DNA of 64,000 bases from JBGVSA01 sp041807905 (GTDB lineage Bacteria; Pseudomonadota; Gammaproteobacteria; Burkholderiales; Rhodocyclaceae): positions 18,759 to 82,758 of the forward strand of contig NZ_JBGVSA010000018.1 of NCBI RefSeq assembly GCF_041807905.1, given 5' to 3'. Made by a program: the position numbers and the translations under genes. Below, in pieces: positions 52,297-61,315 of this stretch. The notes under the pieces were generated by a model, which was not told the DNA's origin, ran no database searches, and worked only from the letters and a program-made list of their open reading frames with translations. Position 1 is the stretch's first letter. Each line of letters starts with the position of its first letter.

Positions 52297-52523
52297 GCGG
52301 CGGCCCAGCGTACGCGACCCGGCGAGCTTGACCACGCATACTGATCCAATTGGGCAAATCGGCTGGCAGCATTCCGGCAAGGCGCTGAGCGCCATGATCG
52401 GCGGCAACAGTCTTGGAATGGGCTAGCAGCGAGCCGATATTGGCACTAGCGGCGCAACCGCCTGCGCGCCCGAACAGCACCTTCTACGTCAATTTCTTAG
52501 CTCGGTCAGGAAGAAAATTACTC
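52297..52523. other. G+C-rich spacer between two defence modules, no gene recognised
   Basis: About 190 bp near 52300-52490 are markedly G+C-richer than the flanking A+T-rich genes. The minus strand has an open 60-codon stretch without a start or family features. It may be a remnant of an older insertion; I cannot identify it. Confidence 0.4.
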
Positions 52524-54710
52524 CTAGAGTGGAATTCTTGGTACGACTCTGCCAAGTGACGGATCAATGTCGTATGCAGCCAAGTATTCAGTGACTCCAA
52601 GATCGTCACACCTAGCTCGGAACCTCCACATCCACAGGGGTCGCGAGATCCGGTCGTAGAGGTACTGCGGTACGATCCAGAAGGCCAACAAAGCTACAAC
52701 CACCGTGATCGCGAGTGCGTAGCCGGACCGCTCGCTAGGCAGAAACCAGTAAGCACATCCCACAACAAGCAAATAGACGACCGTTAGGAGGATTTTTAGT
52801 CCTTGTGTTGCACTCTGCGCGCTGCGTACTGCACGCTGAATTCTTCGACCGTTGCCAGATTCAAGTGCTAATTCTAGAGTGGAAAGACGACCAGTTAACG
52901 CGTCAACCCGTTCGTCACGTTTCTTGAGCTCACCATCAGCCAGGCTGCGTTCGACCTCTCGATCATGCGCCATTCGAAGGTGCATGCTTTGGCTCTCCAG
53001 CTGATCCGACAGCCGAGCTTGCGCCAACGCTGAAAGTTCCGCTTGGTGACTGGCTTGCAGTTCTGCTTCTCGTGCAGCCGCCTCCGCTTTTATGTCTTCA
53101 GCAACGCTGAGCCGGACTTCTCGGAGAAGTTCTTCTGCGTTTTCGGGCCTAATGGAACTTGGAAAGCCGAGGGTCGAGCGCATGAGGCACCGCTGCGCTC
53201 TTTGATCGCGCATCAGTGCCACGAACGTGTCCGCCTTCGCGGGATCGAGTTCGCATAAGTATTGGCGCGCCTTGCTTACGACGTCTGTCCGCGGCGTCAT
53301 CACATAGGAGCAATTGGCAATCAGCTTCTTTCGTGTGAGCGCGCCAACGGACCCACCTACCGCAAACCACAGATAGCCGGCAAGGCGGCGATCCGTAATC
53401 GCTGGCGGTACCTGCTTGCGCTCAATCAACTGTCTCGCTTCGAGGGAGCTCTGAGATCTATTAGCCACAGCATCGTTTCTTGTAACCAGGATCCAGCCAG
53501 TTTCCGCAATGGAGCCATGCTCTTGAGCGCTTCCCCTAAGTCGGAGGATCGTCGCAATCGAGTGGGCATCTCGAATTCGCCGCTCGAGATTGAACATTAA
53601 CGGACCGACATCGTTTCGAAGATGCTCCTCAGCTGCCTGGCTGCAGAATTTGGTGTATTCATCGGACAAGTAGTTATCCGCGTCCAGAATCTCAAATCCA
53701 ATCCGCTCAAGCTGTTCTTCAAGTCCATCAAGCATCGCTCGAGCGTATGCTGCGTGCTCAGAGTTGGCTCGTATTCGATTTCCCAATGGACCGAATGGCT
53801 CCTCCCCACGCTGCAGTGCCTTCAGCGGGCCCTGAAGGGTGCCTTTCATTTCCTCAACCGTGTGCTTAAAGACAACCCGCCTTATGGACGCACTTTCCAC
53901 GAGGCTAAAGAGATCAGCAGCATAGTCCTTAAGTTCGGGGGTACTCAGGTCCATGAAGTCGAGAATCAGCGGCCCGTCGAAGACCACCTTCAAGCTAGAG
54001 AGGATCTGCTTCGAGCTTGGTTGCTGCAGCGTCAGGACCACTTCTGCGATGAGCGCTCCAGCAACAAGGCGCAGGAGTAATTCAGAAACGACTCCTCCTT
54101 CATCGAGCTTCTGCAAGGCGAACTCTGCGCAGATAACATCGAGCGCTTGCTCAAGTTGAACAGCGTCTTGCTCGTCATCCTCCACCTTCTTCAAGCTAAT
54201 CGTGTGGCCCTTGAAGTAGTTCTTCTCACGCTTCTCCACGAAGCTAAGGAAATAGGCAGTTGTCAGCCTCTTTAGAAAACCCATTTGCAGTGCTTCGTCA
54301 GACGCTGCGAGCTTGACGCGTTCAATAGCCGATCGTGCAAACGCACAGAATTCCGTTAGAAGCGCGTCCACTCCGGTTTCGTCGCTTCTCTGCACATTGG
54401 ATTGGGGCGCGACCCTATAAGTTCGAATGTCACCGTCATCAATTCTGAGTAGCCCAGCCTCGGCCATTCTATCCACTAAGCCGTTCGCCACAAGCGGACT
54501 CATAGGGATGTCATACGCCGCCTGCACGTCAGCGGCGAATTGCACGGAGTCAAAAATTCTATTGGCTCGCTTTGCTAACACAGGAGCAAAGAGTGGCAAC
54601 AAGCCGCCAACGATATCGCCCGACTTCGAATAGGACTCCTCGACAAAAGCAAATGCGATGAGTTCGCGCCGTGTTGCTTCCGCGACGATTGAAGAACCTG
54701 AATCTCCCAT
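52524..54710 (-). CDS. Unclassified PIN-like, coiled-coil, two-TM membrane protein (candidate defence effector)
   Basis: 728 residues. N-terminal winged-helix-like part (about 50-105: AYDIPMSPLVANGLVDRMAEAGLLRIDDGDIRTYRV); helical linker; a PIN-type nuclease pattern at about 242-415 (VVFDGPLILDFMDL with Asp245, HTVEEMKG with Glu286/287, RRIRDAHSIATILR with Asp381, WILVTRNDA with Asp413); a coiled coil (about 535-620); and two membrane helices near the C-terminus (about 639-657 and 663-681). ATG behind GAGG. A single gene between the ABC-3C and Wadjet modules. I know no named family with this layout. A membrane-tethered nuclease is inferred from the acidic-residue pattern. Confidence 0.6.
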   Translation of the reverse strand: MGDSGSSIVAEATRRELIAFAFVEESYSKSGDIVGGLLPLFAPVLAKRANRIFDSVQFAADVQAAYDIPMSPLVANGLVDRMAEAGLLRIDDGDIRTYRVAPQSNVQRSDETGVDALLTEFCAFARSAIERVKLAASDEALQMGFLKRLTTAYFLSFVEKREKNYFKGHTISLKKVEDDEQDAVQLEQALDVICAEFALQKLDEGGVVSELLLRLVAGALIAEVVLTLQQPSSKQILSSLKVVFDGPLILDFMDLSTPELKDYAADLFSLVESASIRRVVFKHTVEEMKGTLQGPLKALQRGEEPFGPLGNRIRANSEHAAYARAMLDGLEEQLERIGFEILDADNYLSDEYTKFCSQAAEEHLRNDVGPLMFNLERRIRDAHSIATILRLRGSAQEHGSIAETGWILVTRNDAVANRSQSSLEARQLIERKQVPPAITDRRLAGYLWFAVGGSVGALTRKKLIANCSYVMTPRTDVVSKARQYLCELDPAKADTFVALMRDQRAQRCLMRSTLGFPSSIRPENAEELLREVRLSVAEDIKAEAAAREAELQASHQAELSALAQARLSDQLESQSMHLRMAHDREVERSLADGELKKRDERVDALTGRLSTLELALESGNGRRIQRAVRSAQSATQGLKILLTVVYLLVVGCAYWFLPSERSGYALAITVVVALLAFWIVPQYLYDRISRPLWMWRFRARCDDLGVTEYLAAYDIDPSLGRVVPRIPL

Positions 54711-54879
54711 CCTGTTTTCCTCGAACTCTTGTTGATTTTACGGTTGTGCGGGAAGGGCCAAGCCTACTAGAGGACAGCCTTTTTACTTTTGGGCTAGAGC
54801 ACGAGCACGCTAATAGAATTGTCCAGCGACTGAATGCTTGAGGTTCGTCCCCTTCGGACCATAACGAACGAATCAGATG

Positions 54880-55722
54880 TCATGTCGATTTGTCCGTAAA
54901 CATCGGCGGCAAAGTGTCGGCATTCGCCAAAAACAATTGATATTCAGGTGGGCTCTGCTTCTCCGCGTCGGTGGACAAACGGAGATCCTGAATGATGTAG
55001 GGCGCCATGCATTGACGAACGCTTAGCTTGCGCGCAGACGTGCCAGGGAAGTACTCCTCAGCGATCATTTTCGCTTGAGCAGGAGACAGTTCTGGATGCG
55101 GCACGATACGAAGGTCGATCACAGAGTTCCAGCCCTGATCTTCCGCCGCATCTTTCGTTGCAAGCTCATCCAGCACCTCCGTCCGTCCTATCCGCCCAAG
55201 GGTGAAGTCCCGAAATTCTTGACGAGTCGTGCACCACGCACGCATATGCCAACGGCGTGGCGCGCGTATGAGCGCATGGGGAAAGACTACGCGCTGTGAT
55301 CCCGTGGGCGTGCCCATCGACTTGTAGGACATCTGTAAGGCAAGTCGATTCGCAATGGCTTTGAATACGGCGGAAAAGACCTGCGGGGATATCACCGACA
55401 GATCCAAGCGCGCGTCATAAACGGTCTCAATTCCACCACGAGAATGAGCCCCAGGCAACGTTTCCAACAAGGCGAGATACTCGTCCGGGGATCGCTTACC
55501 TAAGTTATCCAATTCCCCATACAGAACCCGCAATGGGCCATATGCCGAGGTTCGAACAGCAGAGGAGCCCATACGGTCCTTAAGCTCAGCAAGCAAGCGG
55601 CTGGCGTGGACTGGCCCAACCGAAAACAGCTCACGAATGCGCTCATTGGTCATCTCACCTTCCCAGATGAGTGCGCGCCGCAGCTGTTCGACTCGGTCGG
55701 ATGTGCGTGACGTAGTTTCCAT
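54880..55722 (-). CDS. WYL-domain transcriptional regulator (BrxR/CapW-like)
   Basis: 280 residues from the ATG (a TTG two codons upstream is less likely). An N-terminal winged helix (VEQLRRALIWEGEMTNERIRELFSVGPVHASRLLAELK), a central WYL domain (LALQMSYKSMG ... PRRWHMRAWCTTRQEFRDFTLGRIG), and a C-terminal WCX-like part. This group represses defence operons and is released by a cue bound to the WYL domain. It is divergent from jetABCD, with three operator-like dyads in between. Confidence 0.88.
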   Translation of the reverse strand: METTSRTSDRVEQLRRALIWEGEMTNERIRELFSVGPVHASRLLAELKDRMGSSAVRTSAYGPLRVLYGELDNLGKRSPDEYLALLETLPGAHSRGGIETVYDARLDLSVISPQVFSAVFKAIANRLALQMSYKSMGTPTGSQRVVFPHALIRAPRRWHMRAWCTTRQEFRDFTLGRIGRTEVLDELATKDAAEDQGWNSVIDLRIVPHPELSPAQAKMIAEEYFPGTSARKLSVRQCMAPYIIQDLRLSTDAEKQSPPEYQLFLANADTLPPMFTDKST

Positions 55723-55731
55723 AGACAAATC

Positions 55732-55781
55732 TTAACATAGGTGTTAAGTTAACATCAATGTTAAGATAACATCGATGTTAA
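55732..55781. promoter_or_regulatory. Three tandem 16-bp dyad operators between the WYL regulator and jetA
   Basis: TTAACATAGGTGTTAA (55732-55747), TTAACATCAATGTTAA (55749-55764) and ATAACATCGATGTTAA (55766-55781), all of the form TTAACAT-NN-RTGTTAA and spaced at exactly 17 bp. The first begins 9 bp upstream of the regulator start; the last ends 24 bp before jetA. Strong candidates for the WYL regulator, repressing itself and the Wadjet operon. Confidence 0.88.
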
Positions 55782-55805
55782 GTTCATCCATCATGCGGGC
55801 ATGCC

Positions 55806-57242
55806 ATGAACCTCTTTGATCGACTGCCACCTACATTGTTTGCCGCGCTCACGGGGCGGAACAACCGACGTATGTGGGAGTTGCTGTGTCGACTAGCTGA
55901 CCGCTTTTTCAGTCCAGAGTCAGTGCCTGACTATGCAGACGGCTACCTCCTTGATCAGGTCATCAAAGAAATCGAACGATGGCTAAGAGATCAAGATTGG
56001 GAAGAAGAGGACGGGACCCGACCCACTACTCCATTGCCAATTCAAGCAGCCGGCCTTGTAACGCGCCTAGCTGAGACTGGATGGCTGGTGAAAGAACAAG
56101 TCGGCTTGAAGACCTTCATCAGTATGCGCCCGACAGTGATGCGTTTTTTCGAAGCATTGCAGCAATTTGCCACCGAGGGTCCGCAGCACATCGGGGGAAA
56201 TATTCAACTCATCTACAGCCAACTTCAAAGCGTGCAAAAGGACCCGAGAGGACAGGCGGCGGGCTTTGCCAGTGCAGCCAGGCTCTGTGCGCAGCTACTT
56301 AACTCCCTCAACGCAACAACCCTTCGCGCTCGTGATCTGATGAAGGAAATCGCGCGAGAGGACGCAACGTCCGTCTTCATACGGCGCTTCTTCTCTGAGC
56401 ACATCGCAGACATCTACGTGCGCGACTTCAAGCAGTTGCGCACTGAGAACCATCCCCTTTCCTTGAGATACGAAATCATCGAGGTAGTCACCCGCGTTAC
56501 TACTGACGACCACGAGAGAGGCAAACTACTAGCCGGTTACGCTGAAATTGCGGGGGCCCGTCCAGGAGAGGAAGAGGCGGCACTTGAACGTGACGTGGAG
56601 CGCTTCAGACGACTAGCCGATGTAGAGCGATTCCTGGAGCGCATGGATCGCGTCATGGAGTCGGCGACACATCGCGCTTTGGCGGTAATCAGCTATCGAC
56701 TGCGTGCCTCGGATCGAATTGAAGCTGCCATAGACAACACAGCACATGTGCTCCGAGGCGCCCAAGCGCTCAATCTCGATATCGAGGGGCGATTGCTATC
56801 GCCAACTTCAGTAGTGTCAGAGCAGCGCATGACGATGCCAACACCTCCCCCCACAAAACCTGTGCGCCATGCATTGCGTAAAGCGGAACCTACTCCGCAC
56901 CAGCGAGCGATGCATCAGCTACGGCAGGCAATGATCGCCAATCGAGATATGTCGCCTATAGCGATCAAGCGATTCGTTGAGGCGACTTTGGCGCCGGGGC
57001 AGACACTTGCTGCTCGCGACTTCCCAGCTACGACGGTTAAGGACGCCGTAGCGTTTCTAGCGCTCGTGCGCTTAGCGGCCTACCTCAAGGTCAATCCGCG
57101 GGGTAACGCGGCAAATCCTCTTATGAAAAGGCTCGGGTTCAGCGCGGAATCGCAAAACTCACAGGTGAATGGTGAATTGGAAACTGCGCTATTCATTACC
57201 CCCGATTTTTCTGTGACAAGGAACGCAAACAATGCCACGTAA
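55806..57242 (+). CDS. jetA: Wadjet system protein JetA (MukF/MksF-like kleisin)
   Basis: 478 residues. An N-terminal winged-helix part (NLFDRLPPTLFAALTGRNNRRMWELLCRLADRFF), all-helical middle (FIRRFFSEHIADIYVRDFKQLRTENHPLSLRYEI), and a C-terminal winged-helix region. The kleisin bridges the JetC ATPase. It overlaps jetB by 11 bp; the order jetA-B-C-D is canonical. Confidence 0.9.
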   Translation: MNLFDRLPPTLFAALTGRNNRRMWELLCRLADRFFSPESVPDYADGYLLDQVIKEIERWLRDQDWEEEDGTRPTTPLPIQAAGLVTRLAETGWLVKEQVGLKTFISMRPTVMRFFEALQQFATEGPQHIGGNIQLIYSQLQSVQKDPRGQAAGFASAARLCAQLLNSLNATTLRARDLMKEIAREDATSVFIRRFFSEHIADIYVRDFKQLRTENHPLSLRYEIIEVVTRVTTDDHERGKLLAGYAEIAGARPGEEEAALERDVERFRRLADVERFLERMDRVMESATHRALAVISYRLRASDRIEAAIDNTAHVLRGAQALNLDIEGRLLSPTSVVSEQRMTMPTPPPTKPVRHALRKAEPTPHQRAMHQLRQAMIANRDMSPIAIKRFVEATLAPGQTLAARDFPATTVKDAVAFLALVRLAAYLKVNPRGNAANPLMKRLGFSAESQNSQVNGELETALFITPDFSVTRNANNAT

Positions 57243-57882
57243 CTGGGACCAAATCGCCGAAAGCACGGAAGGAAAATACGTTCCGAGTGACTTCAAGCAA
57301 GCGATGTATCAAATGGTCGTAGGGCAATGCCTATATGCCAGATTCCAGCGGCAGGCGGTTTCCTATCGGCTCATCAGCACTTATCGGAAAGAGTTCAAGG
57401 AAGCTCTCGATCTGATGGGCCTAGAGCTCGGATTCAATGACAGCCTCCAGTATTGCTACGTCAGGCAAGACACATCGAAGCTTATTCCGATGGACCTACA
57501 GGAAACCTTCTTCCTGGTCACCCTGCGCAAGCTGTACCACTCTCGCGCCAGCGTCGGAGACCTGACCGCAGAAGGGGATGCGCGAGTGGGAATCGAGGAG
57601 TTTGAAACACACTTCAAAGAACTCGCAAAGCGAGATTTTGACAAGCGAGGCGGATCGCTAAGGGAGCTTCTAAAAGCATCCAAGGCGAAGGGGTTGGCGC
57701 GTGAAATCGAGCCAGAGGACGGCGATCCACAACCCTTCGCCATTTCTATCAATCCAGGCATCGTAGATATTCTAAGTGAATACGCCTTGAATAGATTTTC
57801 TGCCGACTTGAAGGTCGAGGTCTCCAAGGGGGAACACTTGATCGATCATCCGAAGACTGATTCTGCAGGGGTCAAACCATGA
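57232..57882 (+). CDS. jetB: Wadjet system protein JetB (MukE/MksE-like, DUF4194)
   Basis: 216 residues: FKQAMYQMVVGQCLYARFQRQAVSYRLISTYRKEFKEALDLMGLELGFNDSLQYCYV and ETFFLVTLRKLYHSR are the DUF4194 pattern. A KITE subunit that binds the JetA kleisin. The stop overlaps the jetC ATG (ATGA). Confidence 0.92.
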   Translation: MPRNWDQIAESTEGKYVPSDFKQAMYQMVVGQCLYARFQRQAVSYRLISTYRKEFKEALDLMGLELGFNDSLQYCYVRQDTSKLIPMDLQETFFLVTLRKLYHSRASVGDLTAEGDARVGIEEFETHFKELAKRDFDKRGGSLRELLKASKAKGLAREIEPEDGDPQPFAISINPGIVDILSEYALNRFSADLKVEVSKGEHLIDHPKTDSAGVKP

Positions 57883-60800
57883 TTCGACTAGCGCGCGTCC
57901 ATTTTGTTGAGTTCTCCTTCTGGGATTTCGAGACCTTTGACTTAAGTCCCGGAGGGACTGCGATTCTTGGAGCCAACGGGGCCGGAAAAACGAGTTTCAT
58001 TGACGGGCTTCAAGTTGCCCTGCTAGGCGCTCACGGCCAGCACCTCAGCTTCAATGCGCAGTCAGTCCAGAAAGATCATCGCTCACTACGCGACTACGCG
58101 CTGGGAGCCATGCGATCAGGCAATGAACAAGACAAGCAGATACTTACACGCAAGCGCAATGAAGCACTCACCTATATCACCCTCGTCTTTGAGGGAGACC
58201 GGCCGCAAGATTGCGTTTCAGCGGGTGTCTGCATGTATTCAACAGTCACCGAACGTGATCATAAGATTCTGGGGCTCTATGTTGTGCCTGGAGTGGTCTT
58301 AGATCTCGACGATCATCTCGAAGACATAGGGGGCGGCGAGCGATCACCGATGGACTGGCAGCAGTTCGAAGCCTTACTCAGGAACAGAGCAAAGCACGCA
58401 GGCAGGACACCAACACTCACGAGCAAGCCGGAGCACTATCTGGATGAGTTGCTCCACTGCATTCAAGATCCTGAGCGACATATCAATCGGCGACAATTCG
58501 TCAAAGCGCTTCGTCACAGCATAAATCTCAAGAACGTCAATAGCGTAGGCGATTTTCTGCGTGGCTACCTCGTCGAACCCACTCCTATCGACAAGCACGG
58601 CACGTTGGCTCACATTCGAGTATTAAAAGATCTCTCGCTGAAGATTGCCGACATACAGCAGCAGATCGCTCAGCTAAAAGATATCAACCGTCGCTTTGAG
58701 ACACTAGGTGGTCACTATCAGCGGCGTGCTGTCGCGCAAGCCGTTCGGCTGGCACTGCAATTGGAGTCCGCGGAAAATCTTGTCCAGCAGCTTCTGAATG
58801 AGGAGGGAAATCTTGGCCGGCTCATCTCTACCAACGAGACGGCTCTTGAGCTCAAGAAAGCAGAAGTGAATCGATTGCGAAACGTGCATCTCGATTTAGT
58901 ACAGGAGTATGCAAAGGATCCGGAAGCCCAGGCACCTCAACAGGCACAGGCATTGAAGAATGCTCTGTCGTCCGCTCTTTCCCAGGCTAAAACAGCTCTT
59001 GAGTCCGTGGAGCTTGATCTCCGCACGTGCTTGGAAAACGCACGCGAAATCCTGAAGGCGAATGCATCGCCTATTGCAAACAGACTGTCCGATGTTTTGG
59101 CAAAGTTTGATCGGAGGGTTCTGGGTGGCCCCGCAGCCGATATGCAAATTGCCCAATCCGTTCTGGCAATTCTGAACGAAGCAGCACCACATCTACACAC
59201 GCAAGAGAACCATGCGTCTGAGACTCTTCGTGTCGCATCGCGCAAACTCGAAGTTGCGCAAGAGCAACTCAATGCAGCAAGTCGCGGAGTCCGGTTGGAC
59301 GGCACGGCGCGAGGGGAGTCCGACGTTGCCCTAGCTATGGCGTTGTTTCGCAAAGCAGGCATTCAAAGTCAGACTGCAGCAAGTCTCGTTAAAGTCAAAG
59401 ATCCATCTTGGCAAGCAGCTATTGAATCGTTCCTTGGGGTTAATAGGCTGGCGCTCTTAGTAGATGAAGGGAAGGAGCGTGACGCCGTAAAGGCCTTACG
59501 CCACGCAGATCCCCCTCTTTATAGCGTAAGTGTCATTCAGCCCGTTCATTTCCGTGACGAAATCGGGCGGCGCTATGCGAGCGACACCGTTGCATCTTTG
59601 TTGGCTAGCGATGACATAGTTGCTTTGGCCTTCCTACAGCGCCTTATGGGATCCATGCGATGCGTGGAAACCGAAGCTGAATTGGAAGCCCATCCTCGGG
59701 CGTTAACCAGAGACGGCATGCTTAGCGCGAACGGCGGGACGCGGCGACTCAAGCTCATACCCAGACACGAATGGCGCCTCGGCGCGAAAATCAGCGAGGC
59801 CGATATTGCCGTGCTTCGGCAGGACGTTATGGACGCAACTCGCGCCGAGTCCGCCGCCAAACAACTTCATGAACGCACGCGCCGCGCAGAAGAGTTCGCA
59901 CGTCATTGCATCGAACGCATCACACTCTCCTCATACGGCACGCTGCGCGAGACATACCTGGTGGCAACGAGTCGCTTCGATACTCTGGCCGCTGAAGTCT
60001 CACTGCCAATACGTTTGCAGCAGCTGTCAGATCAAATAGCTGAAGCCAAGAAATCGTGTGAAGAGGCTGAGGACGATTTGAACAAGCTTTCAAGTCATGT
60101 TGCCTCAGACAAACAAAAACTCATTCAAGCACGATCATCCCTAGCGTCGGAGCAGAAGAGTCTGGAAGAGCACTTACAAAACTACGAAAAGGCTCGCTCT
60201 GATGAAAGTCACGACTCCGATGCTGCTGTTGAACTCTATGCCAAGTGCACGGACATAATGGCCTCCAAAGGCCCGGAAGTCATGATGCAGTTTCTTTCGG
60301 AAGAAATTTCGACTGCCGCAAAACGAATACAAGAGCGGGAAACGCTGTTCATGACGGAGTTCGTGTCATACATCAACGAGCGATCGATTGGCCTCATGGA
60401 TGAGCGCGGCGATTGGCGCAAGGCTGCGAAATGGGCCGCCAGTCACATGCAACTACTTCAAGAGTCCACTCTTGCGAATTATGAGGATCAAGCCGCTGCT
60501 GCGCGAACGGCGGCAGAGGAATCGTTTAGATCCGATGTGAAATTCAAAATGCGAGAAGCGATCAAGAGGGTCGAACAAGATATCAAAGAGCTAAATCGCA
60601 TACTGGATCGTTGCCCAGAGTTCACCGGCGGCGAACGTTATTCCTTCACGTCGGAAGTGTCGCCGTCTTATAAAGCGCTTCACGATCTCATAACGAGCGA
60701 CTCAGCACAGCCAATTCCTTACTCAGAGGAAAGCAGCGATGCGGCCCCCATCAGTGAAGGTCAGGCCCAATTAATGAGGCTGCTGGAAGCCTGCGAAACA

Positions 60801-61301
60801 GGGGATGATCGTGACAACAATCCATTGGAGGACTATAGACTGCTCTTCTCCTTTGATCTGGCGATCAAAGTCGAAGGAAAAACCGTTGATACACTGAGCA
60901 AGCGGATTGGCATAGCCTCCAATGGCGAACACCGCGTGCCATTCTATGTGATTGCGGGCGCTGCCCTAGCCTCAGCGAACCGAATTCGCCCGAATAGTGT
61001 ACATGCCGGTTGCGCTTTTATGCTGTTGGATGAGGCTTTCTATGGGATGGATGCGCAGAACTCTTACGTGACTGCGGAGTTTTTGAAATCTCTCGGCATG
61101 CAACTGATCATGGCGGGACCCGACACCGATGTCGGTAAGCTCGTTCCCGTCCTCGATTGCTATTACGATCTTCATCGCAATGGCGCGGACAGCCACATCT
61201 ATCGCGTACTCATAAAAGATGCCGCTCGGGAGCTACTTCAAAGTGACATTCCCGAGCGTCATCCTGAGTTGATTGAACGTGCTGTCCTTGAGTTGAGCTA
61301 A
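57879..61301 (+). CDS. jetC: Wadjet system SMC-like ATPase JetC
   Basis: 1140 residues. Walker A GANGAGKTS at 31-39, long coiled-coil arms with a hinge-like middle (about 470-560: KVKDPSWQAAIESFLGVNRLALLVDEG), a C-terminal ABC signature-like GIASNGEHRVPFYVIAG, and Walker B FMLLDEAFYGMDAQN. It is the motor that extrudes DNA loops and detects small circular plasmids for JetD to cleave. Confidence 0.94.
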   Translation: MIRLARVHFVEFSFWDFETFDLSPGGTAILGANGAGKTSFIDGLQVALLGAHGQHLSFNAQSVQKDHRSLRDYALGAMRSGNEQDKQILTRKRNEALTYITLVFEGDRPQDCVSAGVCMYSTVTERDHKILGLYVVPGVVLDLDDHLEDIGGGERSPMDWQQFEALLRNRAKHAGRTPTLTSKPEHYLDELLHCIQDPERHINRRQFVKALRHSINLKNVNSVGDFLRGYLVEPTPIDKHGTLAHIRVLKDLSLKIADIQQQIAQLKDINRRFETLGGHYQRRAVAQAVRLALQLESAENLVQQLLNEEGNLGRLISTNETALELKKAEVNRLRNVHLDLVQEYAKDPEAQAPQQAQALKNALSSALSQAKTALESVELDLRTCLENAREILKANASPIANRLSDVLAKFDRRVLGGPAADMQIAQSVLAILNEAAPHLHTQENHASETLRVASRKLEVAQEQLNAASRGVRLDGTARGESDVALAMALFRKAGIQSQTAASLVKVKDPSWQAAIESFLGVNRLALLVDEGKERDAVKALRHADPPLYSVSVIQPVHFRDEIGRRYASDTVASLLASDDIVALAFLQRLMGSMRCVETEAELEAHPRALTRDGMLSANGGTRRLKLIPRHEWRLGAKISEADIAVLRQDVMDATRAESAAKQLHERTRRAEEFARHCIERITLSSYGTLRETYLVATSRFDTLAAEVSLPIRLQQLSDQIAEAKKSCEEAEDDLNKLSSHVASDKQKLIQARSSLASEQKSLEEHLQNYEKARSDESHDSDAAVELYAKCTDIMASKGPEVMMQFLSEEISTAAKRIQERETLFMTEFVSYINERSIGLMDERGDWRKAAKWAASHMQLLQESTLANYEDQAAAARTAAEESFRSDVKFKMREAIKRVEQDIKELNRILDRCPEFTGGERYSFTSEVSPSYKALHDLITSDSAQPIPYSEESSDAAPISEGQAQLMRLLEACETGDDRDNNPLEDYRLLFSFDLAIKVEGKTVDTLSKRIGIASNGEHRVPFYVIAGAALASANRIRPNSVHAGCAFMLLDEAFYGMDAQNSYVTAEFLKSLGMQLIMAGPDTDVGKLVPVLDCYYDLHRNGADSHIYRVLIKDAARELLQSDIPERHPELIERAVLELS

Positions 61302-61315
61302 GGGGCGATCTTCTT

